64,000 nucleotides of DNA from Brachypterus glaber (Eukaryota; Arthropoda; Insecta; Coleoptera; Kateretidae). Positions 45,300-54,966 of this stretch are shown one piece after another. The notes beneath the pieces are model-generated. The model did no database searches and was not told the origin of the DNA. It worked only from the letters and a program-made list of their open reading frames with translations. Positions within the stretch are counted from its first letter, which is position 1. Each line of letters opens with the position of its first letter. The stretch spans positions 31,462,774 through 31,526,773 of the forward strand of contig OY294049.1 in the NCBI GenBank assembly GCA_958510825.1, read 5' to 3'. The position numbers and the translations under genes are program-made.

Positions 45300-45660
45300 A
45301 AATATCCACAAATCGCTGGGGCGAGCCCGGGCGTCACCATTTTGAAATTATTAATTTTAAGCAAAAATTTTTAATCGACGACACAGAAAACCCCAGATAC
45401 CGCATTTGGTTCAGATCGTTCAAATCGTCGGCCATGTTGGCGCCGTTGTTCAGATTTTTTTAATTTTAACCAAAAATTCGTTATCTAAGACCCCGAAAAC
45501 CCCCTGATACCGATTTTGGTTCGAGACGGCTTGAAATGACACATGTAGTCGGCTATATTGGTGCCGCCATTTATATTTTTTTAATTTTGACCAAAAATTT
45601 GTGATCTTTGGCCCCGAAAACCTCTCGATACAGATTTTGGGCCGATATGAACCATAAATA
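45300..45660 (+). repeat. Tandem repeat, three units of about 107-120 bp
   Basis: Units near 45363, 45470 and 45590 each carry CAAAAATT(C/T)GT.ATCT-like sequence, CCCGAAAACCCC, GATACCGATTTTGG and a variable GGC.AT.TTGG.GCCG box. They resemble parts of family D and the Transib-like arms (CCGAAAACCCC). Non-coding. Confidence 0.6.
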
Positions 45661-45734
45661 ACTAAAAAAGATTTAAAAATTGTATTATAAATAATAAAAA
45701 ATATTTTGTTAACCACGGGAGAACAGTGCATTTC

Positions 45735-46363
45735 TGCAAAGAGTGGTTACTATTTTTGTAATCAGGATGGTTAAATTGGTCTTAGAAAAAATAAACTGCA
45801 GCTGTAACTGATATGTATGTATTAAACGAAATTACATCCTTAATTTACCCCAACTAAACTCATTTTCCTGGAAATCTACTTTTTGTTGCTAATATACCTT
45901 GCCACTCGACCACCCACAAATATCCAACTTTGGTCAAAACCGATCCATGACTCTGCTGTATAAAAATCTACTTATAAATAAATAAAAAAATAATAAATAA
46001 CACTGCTTTATAAAAACTTACTCATGAATAAATAATAAATCAATCTGTTTGAATTCGTGTGATTGCCACATTTGCATCCTCAATTACACAAAGGTTTCGG
46101 AGATTACATTCATACACAAAGAATAAAAAAGTAGTATATTTTTACTTTTCCTATGTTTTGACTTCATTGAGTAGAAATCTGGAATAAAATTTCGTAATTC
46201 TTTCTGTTTGCCTCATGTAAAAACAAAATATTTATTTTACGGATAAAAACACCTGTTATTGAAATCGACCCAAAAACCGTTTCTTTCTTTTTGCATTTTC
46301 TGGTTTACTATGTCATGAAATTTTGAGAAAATGTAATAAATGTGGGTTCAGTGTCAGACTAAT
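45735..46363. other. AT-rich interval, no gene recognised
   Basis: Short AAATAAATAA-type duplications at about 45975-46035; otherwise nothing assignable. Confidence 0.5.
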
Positions 46364-46403
46364 CCCTGAAGATGTCTCTAGTAAGAGAAGAAACGTCGGA
46401 AAG
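46364..46403 (+). other. Conserved-looking hairpin motif CTGAAGA...GAAAC
   Basis: CCCTGAAGATGTCTCTAGTA is followed by AGAGAAGAAACGTCGGAAAG. TCTCT pairs with AGAGA around AGTA. CTGAAGA and GAAAC fit the CUGANGA and GAAA boxes of a hammerhead core, but I find no clear stem III or cleavage site. I recall closely similar CTGA.GATG...GAAACGTCGG motifs as recurrent in animal repeats. Treated as a repeat-derived hairpin, function unknown. Confidence 0.35.
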
Positions 46404-46668
46404 TAAAAATCCATTAACACGGTCTAAACCCCAAAGTAAAAGTTCTTTACAAAAAGTTAGTGTTACAAAATGTTTGTCTGTCTCTCTGTTTGTAAACCTT
46501 AAAAAATCTTTTAACAAACGATTTAGGACCTTTGTTGTTTGCGTCAGATTAAATATGGTTAACATTGGCCCAGTTCAAAACAGAAAAAAGCTGTAATTTT
46601 TAGTGATATTTCACAGTTAAAAATAATTTTAATTACCTATAAAAACATATTTGAACATTTTTATCGTA

Positions 46669-47356
46669 CACTGATAGAACAATAGGGTAATTAATAACGT
46701 AATTAGGTTATAGTAGACAACAATAAATAGTTATATATGCGCCAACCACTATATGTTTCAGAGAATACAACAACAACAGTGCAGTTGTTTGATTTACAAC
46801 TACGAACTGTTAGGCTATGATGTTTTTCTTTATGGCGCAGAGAGCAAACTGGGCTTGCAATTTCGCAGGGTCGGATTGTCGCTCCTTACTACGTCATGAT
46901 CCTCGCTTTAAAATGCAGGCAATTCATCTGACCCGTCCGTGTGCGGCTGACTAACTGAACCTGGGGTGCGTCGGCTTTCTATTGCATTTCAATATTTGGT
47001 GTAATGTATTTTAAATATTTATGTGCATATAGAAACTACATATCACATGTAATTACATGTACATGTACATGCTTATCGTTGAGTATACACATAAAAATTT
47101 TAGCCCAAACTGCCTACTTTTAATATTTTGGTAAAAAATTTATTAGAATCAGCTGATTGTCGCCATCTTTATTAATCATCCTTCCTCAAAAACTACAACA
47201 ACGTTGTTGTATTATTAAATAATATGAATCTACAATTTTAATATGTATTTAATAAAACGTTATAATGTTATAGAATAATCGTAAAAATGGTATTATATAC
47301 CTTAAACTTGTTACAACAACGGTTGGTTGTACTATTTTTAGATTTTTCTATCAGTG
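46669..47356. mobile_element. TA-flanked MITE, TIR CACTGATA (copy 2)
   Basis: Starts CACTGATAGAACAATAGGGT and ends TTTTTCTATCAGTG, with TA on both sides (46667-46668, 47357-47358). Collinear with 28783-29698 except for a GC-rich block (about 46812-46985) absent from copy 1, while copy 1 has extra AT-rich sequence nearer its right end. Non-coding. Confidence 0.75.
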
Positions 47357-47358
47357 TA

Positions 47359-48132
47359 GGTCTATTGTTTCCAAGATATAGGCATTTAAATATATTTTTA
47401 CCTTTTTGATATTTTTGGTTATAATCTGATTTATAAATAAAATATATTTTTATTTTTGCGGAATAAATTCTCATTTGATAATGGCGCGGCAAAAAAAATT
47501 CGATAAGGCTAGAAAAAAGAAAAAAAAAGGAAATGGTCTAAAAATATAGAAAAAGTGACGAATTCGTGAAAAACAATAACAAGAAAATTGCTGATAGAAT
47601 TAAACTTTTAAGATAAGATTCTGAGTTTCGTGAACTCGAATGGAACAGAGACAAGAAACATTTTCATTTTGCCAATCATCTAGAAAGGGTACCGGTTTCA
47701 GCTTGTCTTTACAAGTTTCCGTAAACGGGGCAGCGGAAGTAAAAAAAGCGCAAACTTTTATATAGTTTCATTAAACACTCTCTGGTATAAAATACCTTTT
47801 GTAAAGGTCCCAGTGACGAGTATAAATAAATAAATAAATAGTTTTTGAAAGCATTTGCTTAATTTAGCCTTTATAAAGGCTTTAAAATCAGGGATCATAC
47901 GTTGATTAATATAAGACGTATAGTTTAGTTTATTGTTTATAGGACATCAATTTAGGTATTTTAACCATGTGACTATTCAGCTACAAGAATTTACATAAAT
48001 ATAAAAATTATGCTTTTTATACTTAAAATAAAAAAAAATCTCCAAAGAAATTTTCCAGTTTTCATTTTTCCCTTTGTATAACTCAAATGTCTGTCATTTT
48101 ATATTTTATTATATTCTATTACAGTTATATGT
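47359..48132. other. AT-rich interval, no gene recognised
   Basis: AAATAAATAAATAAATAG at about 47825 could be an old retroposon tail. No body recognised. Confidence 0.5.
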
Positions 48133-49545
48133 ATACGGTGTTTAAAGTCTTATGTCAGATGATTCTACATTAAAAAACATGAAAAACCACTATAGGAATA
48201 TAGGCCCGGAAACGAACCCTAAGGGAGTTACGACCCTTTAAAATTTTAATTAAAATAATTTTTAATTAATTACTCTGGTACCCTTTGAGATAGAGCTACG
48301 AGGTTTTGCACCAAAACTAACCTTATTAAGGCCCACCTTCGTATGTTATTTTCATGTACTTATTTTAACCAGGGACGTGCGGAACAGGGAGGCTTATCAG
48401 TTTCTTGCCCAAAAACTTCTCTCTGTGATTTTTTTTGTAATTTTATTATTGGAACATGATCCCACAGGTCAAAATACATAAAAAAAGGTACTCTTGTTGA
48501 ATACTGTAGGATTAACCGTTTTGGAGAAAAATTCATTTGATGGTGCAATTTCACGTTTCAAGGACTAAACATTAAATACTAAAGTGTTGAAAACCAAAAT
48601 TTTAATTATGCTAGACCAATGTAAGTTAAAACTAAGAAAAAAACTCATTTACAGGTACTTCCAAAAATCAATCCTAAGGGAGCTATGGTCTCATAAAAAT
48701 GCGCGATTTTTAAAGAGCCATAGTAGGTTTAAGACCAGTTTTTCGACCTACATGTATAGAAACTTTTTTCTTATTTTTTGATGTAGAATCATCCGACATT
48801 ATTGAAATTTTGGTTTTGAACATTTTAGTATTTAGTTTTTTGTCATCGAAACGTGAAATTGCACCTTAAAATTAATTTTTCTCGAAAAGGGTTAATCCTA
48901 CAGTATACAAAAAGGGTACCTTTTTTTAAGTATTTTGACCTGAGGAGCCATTCTCCAATAATAAAATTACAAAAAAGTTACACAGAAAAATGTTTTGGGC
49001 AAAAAACCAATACCCCCCCTCCCCCCCGTTTCGCATGCCTCTGGTTTGGACTTTTTATTTTTTGATGTAGAATCATCCGACATTATTGAAATTTTGGTTT
49101 TGAACATTTTAGTATTTAGTTTTTTGTCATCGAAACGTGAAATTGCACCTTAAAATTAATTTTTCTCGAAAAGGGTTAATCTTACAGTATACAAAAAGGG
49201 TACCTTTTTTTTAAGTATTTTGACCTGAGGAGCCATTCTCCAATAATAAAATTACAAAAAAGTTACACAGAAAAATGTTTTGGGCAAAAAACTAATACCC
49301 CCCCTCCCCCCCGTTTCGCATGCCTCTGGTTAAAATAAGTACATGAAAACTACATACCAATATGGGCCTTATTATAGTTGGTTCAAAGGGTACCAGAGTT
49401 ATTAATTAAAAACATTATTTTTATTAAAATTTTAAAAGGTCGTAACTCCCTTAGGGTTCGTTTTCGGACGTATGTGGTTTTTCATTTTTTTTATGTAGAA
49501 TCATCTCGTTTAATATGTGGCATAAGACTTTAAACACCGTGTACA
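48133..49545. mobile_element. Fold-back element of family C
   Basis: The left arm (48133-48600) is mirrored by 48785-49545. Termini are ACGGTGTTTAAAGTCTTATG and CATAAGACTTTAAACACCGT. Inner blocks are AACGAACCCTAAGGGAGTTA/TAACTCCCTTAGGGTTCGTT and AACCAGGGACGTGCGGAAC against the GCATGCCTCTGGTT side. The right arm is lengthened by a 284-bp tandem duplication. Open frames here fall on both arms in opposite strands and are not called. Confidence 0.8.
48764..49331 (+). repeat. 284-bp tandem duplication, two near-identical units
   Basis: Units at 48764-49047 and 49048-49331 (offset 284 at ATGTAGAATCATCCGACATT). Differences by eye are AATCCTAC/AATCTTAC, CCAATACC/CTAATACC and one T in a T-run. Recent compared with the divergence between the fold-back arms. 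Confidence 0.85.
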
Positions 49546-51780
49546 TAAAACTGTAAAAAAAAACACCGTGTATAAAGATAAGAAACTCATGTGATATATT
49601 CTCATAAACCATCCTGTATTGAGATATTTCGCAGTAAACACTTCCTTTCTTAAAGGGATAGTAAAATAGATGCTATCTGAAATTTCCGCATCCGGTTGAA
49701 TAATATGTAAAGTAGTGCGATTACGCTCAAATATTTTCACAGACGGGTTTTTCTACTCGTTCCTAGTCCAGAATCAGTTTGAGATAGCACTAAAAGTTAC
49801 TACTTTTTTAAATTTTCACGTCATTGTGTGGTAAGACAAGCTCGTCGTCTCGCGTCAGCATGTTTTACCAATGTCTGAATAGAAAATCTAGGCAAATTAT
49901 CCACATATCGCAATGTATAAAATGAATGCGGAATTCTACAATTTCCTTCGTTATCTTTGTGGGAATTATGAAATATTTTTATTTGAGTAATTTAATACAA
50001 TAAAAATAATAGTATATTAAAGTACTAGTTTCATAACACCCGTTTTTAGTGCAGAAGCAGAACTGTAGAAAATGAGCCGCTTACTGCGAGAACACGCAAA
50101 ATGTCTGTGATTATGAACTTATAATAGTTGCAACATAAAAAAAGATATAATAATGTGCTATTAGGGTCACCTGTTTCTGGATACGCTGGTAAGATCTGAT
50201 AGTCTGATACTCCTTAGGATTACGTATTTCTAGATATGCTGGTAAGGTATCATAGTCTAATACTCCTAAAAGAAATATTACCACCCTTATACGAGAAAAC
50301 TTCTAAATTAAAGTATTTGTGTAAGGTACTGTGCCCACAGGTCTAGGATCGTTGCAAAAGTGGCAAATATTCAGGAAATATATTTTATCAGATTAAACCA
50401 AAATTTATATTAAATGATAGAAAAATTGTTAATAATTTATAATATAAACAGATAAACTAAGTAAAACTGTTTTAATTTTAATTAAATGGACCTAAATTCA
50501 GTATATTCTAATAAGTATTTGAAGTATGGATTTAAAGAAAAAGTCATGTGTTTTTTCAAAAATTAATATCTCACATATTAGAATATATAGCAAATCAACA
50601 CTTATATGTTAAAGCTGTTATACCTTTTAGTTTTTAAAACTACAATAAAATAGTATATTCTATAACTAGTATGAAAAGTTTGTCATACGAGCCGGTAGGC
50701 AAGTATGGCGGTCCCGCGAGAACGGAATGACTATTCCATACGTGTTGTAGACTATACTTTTTCTTCGACTGCAAATATAAAAACTCTATGGCTTTAAACT
50801 GCAGACAAGGTTAAAAACAATGTTTTTTGTCACTTGACATTGTAAATGCAACAAAACACATATTTTTAAATAAAGCAATTAATGTTATTTAATAATTTTA
50901 TCTAATCAGTACTTAAAAAATATTTTTATTTAATTTTAGCACATATTTACAAATTATAATGTAAACATTAAAGGTTATGTCAGATTGTTGTGACAGATAT
51001 CAGGTTTAAATATTTAACAATAGATGGAGCAGTTTTATTTTTTTGAACTAAATTGATAAAAAACTGGTCAAATATTAAGAAAAACTAATAAACTTTATGT
51101 AATTTTAAAGCAAAACTTTAAATTGCATTAAATTATTTAATATTTCATGGTAAAATATATATATACTTTTGCTAATTTTTCCTACAGTTTTCTTTACTTT
51201 TATAAACAAGAGATGGCAATACATGTGCTCATTCTAACACTTGATACGGAATATTCATACCGTATCTAGAGCTAGAATGGATACATTCTGTGTTTGAAAA
51301 GTGTGTGTATTTCCTTACATTCTAAAGCAGTCGTAGAAAAATGTAATAATTGCCACAATAAAGATAATAATCTGATATATTCAAAGAAATGCAAACCGTC
51401 AATTTTTAAATAATATATTATTTTTAAAAAGATATATAAAATTTCGCTATGCAGTGCAAGTTTTAAATGTGTTATTGAAAATCATGTAAAGGTATCTACT
51501 TATTGTTTCATTTAAATCTAGATGCGGAATCAAATAGCGTAAAGATTTTATTTTAAAAATCATGTCCAATACTAACATAAAAGTCAAAAACTTACTACTT
51601 AGACTTATATTTGACAATCAGTCATTTTATATTGTGATCCATTTAAAATACCATCATTTTCATAATAAACGCTTACACCTAAAAATGTTACAGATTATAT
51701 GTTACTTTATCAAGGTCTCTTTGACATTTATTTGTCAAATATTATTATGACATTACTTGTCAAAATAATTCACATTAGTT
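49546..51780. other. Non-coding interval with minor repeats
   Basis: No gene. 50170-50275 is a two-unit tandem repeat of about 54 bp (TGGATACGCTGGTAAG/TAGATATGCTGGTAAG, then ATAGTCTGATACTCCT/ATAGTCTAATACTCCT). 50650-50760 carries the GC-richer GAGCCGGTAGGCAAG block shared in reverse with 27.95 kb. 51247-51280 holds GATACGG..CCGTATC, a small inverted repeat. Confidence 0.5.
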
Positions 51781-52165
51781 ATGCCGCAGCTTACAAATTA
51801 TCAAAAATGTATTATAACAGCAAGAATAAATGACGGGATAAGTGTATGTGAAATAGCCACTGAATTAAATGTTGTAAACAGCACTATAATGCGAGCAAAG
51901 AAAAAACTTGAGGAAACTGGACAGATTAGCAGAAAGCGGGGTTCTGGTCGAAGTAGAATGAGTAGTGCAGAAGAAGATATGCAATTAATGAATTATCTGC
52001 GGGAAAACCCTTTCCATACCGGAGTCAGAGCGAGGGAAGAAACTAACTTTCCTGGGTCATAATGCTGAAGAATTACGACAGGGCATCATTGAGGCTTGGC
52101 ACGCAAAAATTACACCAAATTACACAAACCAACTGTTAGAATTACAAAGAAGATTTTTTTATTTT
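51781..52165 (+). pseudogene. Tc1-like transposase, internally deleted
   Basis: ATG 51781 opens a 93-residue frame with a paired-type HTH: LTNYQKCIITARINDGISVC, EIATELNVVNSTI and a basic RKRGSGRSRMSS linker, then DMQLMNYLRENPFHTG of the second HTH. The frame is then joined near 52040 to sequence ending the same family: AEELRQGIIEAWHAKI, Y.NQLLELQRR (52065-52165). The whole DDE catalytic core (normally about 200 residues) is missing and the frame ends at 52062. AAGTCACTCTT (about 52181) and AAGAGTGACTT (about 52323) form an inverted decamer downstream, perhaps part of an end. Non-functional, MITE-forming type. Confidence 0.75.
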
Positions 52166-52499
52166 TGATATCTTAAAATAAGTCACTCTTGATGATGTTT
52201 TTTTTTCTTTATATTTTTGAAGACACTATTTTGAAGAAAAAAACATTATCCCATGAACCGTAAGAGTTGTACAAAAAGCGCTTAGTGTTTTGGCAGTTTA
52301 AAATCAAGCAGGGCAAGTTATAAAGAGTGACTTTTTTTGGAGATCAAATCAAAAATAAAAAATAAATTCCTCTTTGTAACTCTATCTGGAGACATACTGT
52401 ATAAATATCATTTATAATAAAATTGGTTAACCTTTTTGCTTATAAGCATATATGCTTAAAGACAGTTATAGGACTTGCACTATATAATATAGACTGTAC
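52166..52499. other. Non-coding interval downstream of the Tc1-like relic
   Basis: Holds the inverted AAGTCACTCTT pair and AT-rich sequence. No gene recognised. Confidence 0.5.
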
Positions 52500-52610
52500 T
52501 TTAACCTTACTTAATTATTACGGAAAATGTCAGTGTCAATATTAGTAAAGTACATATACCACAACTAAAAATTTAAAATGTTGGGGTACCTCAGGGTTCT
52601 GTGATGTGAG
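52500..52610 (+). pseudogene. Tiny RT relic with GVPQGSV
   Basis: One frame reads VGVPQGSVM at 52580-52606, preceded after a TAA by ISKVHIPQLKI. GVPQGS is the RT motif that precedes the catalytic box in LINEs. No catalytic box follows within readable distance, so only a scrap is left. Confidence 0.4.
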
Positions 52611-52894
52611 CGTTTTCTATGAAAATGATGGTACATATTAAATATTATTTTGAGAATTAATTATTTGGAATAATGCATAAAAAATACAATGGTAAGTATT
52701 TTGGGTCTACTGGGTATTAGAATAAGTAAAATGTTGTTTTTAGAATGAAATCAGTTGAAAGTATTGGATGTTCTCGCTCTCCAAAACATCTTTGCGTAAG
52801 TAATAAAATTATATAAAAAACAACTTTTTAAAGTTAAAACTCTTCTATCAATTACATATTATGTATAACTAAAAAGTAGAAAACAAGATATTTA

Positions 52895-52990
52895 TATAAA
52901 TTTTCAAAAACTAGATTTTTAAAAGAAAGGTTTTGGAATTATTCGTTTTCAAAACCCTTCTTTTAAAAATCTAGTTTTTGAAAATTTATA
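52895..52990. repeat. Near-perfect hairpin, 41-bp arms
   Basis: TATAAATTTTCAAAAACTAG at 52895 is mirrored by CTAGTTTTTGAAAATTTATA ending 52990. Arms run 52895-52935 and 52950-52990 with one mismatch (GAAAGG against CCCTTC) and a 14-nt loop. It sits exactly at the start of the duplicated 5.87-kb unit and recurs at 58765-58859. Confidence 0.85.
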
Positions 52991-53516
52991 TTAATCATGA
53001 ATCAAAAAAAAACAAAAGTTTTGGGTTAATTTTGGCACTTTTTATTCGTCACTTCTCAGTACACATTACGTTTCATATATTATGAATTTTATTTGTCAAA
53101 AGCTAAAATACAACGAGATAATTTATTACTTAAGTTATATAGAAAATACAATTTTTTTGTTTAAAAAATTAGTGAACCTAACCTCAAAAACGTACCAGCA
53201 AATTTGTGAACATTTTATATAGTTTCAAAATCGTCGGTCGAGTTGACAGTAAAAGTAATTGTTTGAAGTATGCAAAATCTATTATAATAGTACAAAAAAA
53301 TTCGGGAAAATACATTTTTTATATAAAGTAAAGACCTGTGACCAAATGTGTTCATAAACTATAACCAAAGTGACTTAAAGTGCATTATTTTAAAAGTATA
53401 CAAACAATATAGTGCGGGTATCGCGTTATCAGTAACCAGGGCTGCAAGTACTTATCACAACTTGGTACCTTAACATTTAAATTTTAATATTTAAATATAA
53501 ACTCTTTGCACATTAG

Positions 53517-54919
53517 ACCTCTAAAATTTTTAAGTGCTGTAAAAAAGACGTCTTAAGTTACTGTTGTATTACATGTAAAAATTTGTATCACAAAAGCTGC
53601 TCAAAAAGTATGAAGGAAATTATACTTATTGACAAATATAAAATTTATTGCTCATCGTCTTGTCAAAATAAATATGAAAGTGAAAAAATCAAAGTTAATG
53701 AACTTAACACAACAATAGAAAAACTAGAAGTTGAACTAAAAGAAAAGGATAATCATCTCCAAAGAATGAAACGAAATTCCAATGTTTTTAATCACGAAGT
53801 GGAAGAGAATGAATTAGCTTTTTTGAAAGACATCGAATCACACAAATCAAAAATCAACGAATTACAAAATAAACTATTAATACAGAACAGTACTATTTTA
53901 CAATTAAACCAAATTAACGAAAAAATAACTAATGAGATGAACTTTTAAAAAAAGAAATGGAAACATTAAATCTAAAAAATAACCGATTTAATTTAGAAAT
54001 GGAGGCAGCCAAAACCAAGTTAGGTAAACAGGCTGAAGAAATACATAAAATAAAAAACGAAAATATAACAATAAAGTCAAAAAATGATCGACTACTGGAA
54101 ATTGACGCAGCAAGAACCAATTTAAGTAAACATGCAGAAGAAATAAGTCAACAAAAAACGCAAGAATATTTAACTTTAACTAATCATAAACAACCAAAAA
54201 TTACAAGAAAAAGAAGGGCAACAGTATTGACACTTTCTGACGAAACTGGATACAACTATTGTAAAATACTTAAACAAAAAACATCGAGTAAATATGACAC
54301 AATATGTAAATATAAAGACCAAGCTGGATTTGAAGAACTATTACCAGAAAAGGACATAATAGCATCCCTTACGAAAGACGATTATGCAATTATCTTTCCC
54401 GGTAAAAACAACGCACTGAAAGGTAAAACTACAAGTTTGGAATCCATAGAAAATTTTCTCGCTAATACAGAAAACACCAACATAATAATAGCTAGTATAC
54501 CTTTTATAAAAAATAGATCAATTTTAAATAACTTTATTAGTAATGAAAATAAAAATGTGTTTAGGGTAACAGAAAAATTTAAACATGTAATATACTTTGA
54601 TGTAAACGAACTTATTTATGACCATGAGAGTCAAAATAACGGACTTACCTACAAAGGAAAAGAAAAAATCCTAAATTATATTTCAATTAAATATTTAATA
54701 CACGCTGAATATAAAAATACGCAGAATGAACCCACTGAAGCGTCACAAAGAAAATCCCAACTGAGCCAAAGAGAAACTTCAATATTACCTCAAAAGAGAT
54801 CATCAATTATACACAGAAACACATCTTCGATTAGCGAAGAACTGCTTAGTGTGACACAAGAAGAGGAAAATTTTCAAAATTTTATATTTCCCAGCCTCTC
54901 CCAAGCGTCATTTATGTAA
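53517..54919 (+). pseudogene. LINE ORF1: PHD-like finger, coiled coil, SGNH-esterase-like region
   Basis: The open frame begins after a TAG at 53514; no ATG precedes the finger, and the first ATG (53610) would cut it away. The finger reads KCCKK, CCITCKNLYHKSC and YCSSSC, i.e. C-x2-C-x4-H-x2-C...C-x3-C, with the first Cys pair incomplete. About 150 residues of coiled coil follow. A one-base shift at about 53935-53945 (NEMNF/DELLKK) joins two frames. The second frame (53957-54919) has basic RKRRATV, then LSDETGYNYCKIL, DYAIIFPGKNNALKG, NIIIASIPF and NGLTYKGKEKIL. These sit where SGNH hydrolase blocks lie in CR1 ORF1 proteins, but the His of the last block appears replaced. A Ser/Gln-rich tail ends it. 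Role in the family: RNA and membrane or protein association in the RNP. Confidence 0.65.
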
Positions 54920-54966
54920 AAAATCAATCTGTAACTGAATCAAAATCTGACAAAGCATTAAAGATT

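Noticed and set aside
46372..46596. 74-codon frame, Ser/Lys-rich
   Set aside because: Starts inside the CTGAAGA..GAAAC repeat motif; an opposing frame of similar length overlaps it and no domain is visible.
46812..46985. Possible tRNA or tRNA-derived SINE in the GC-rich block
   Set aside because: No A box, B box or cloverleaf could be fitted by eye.
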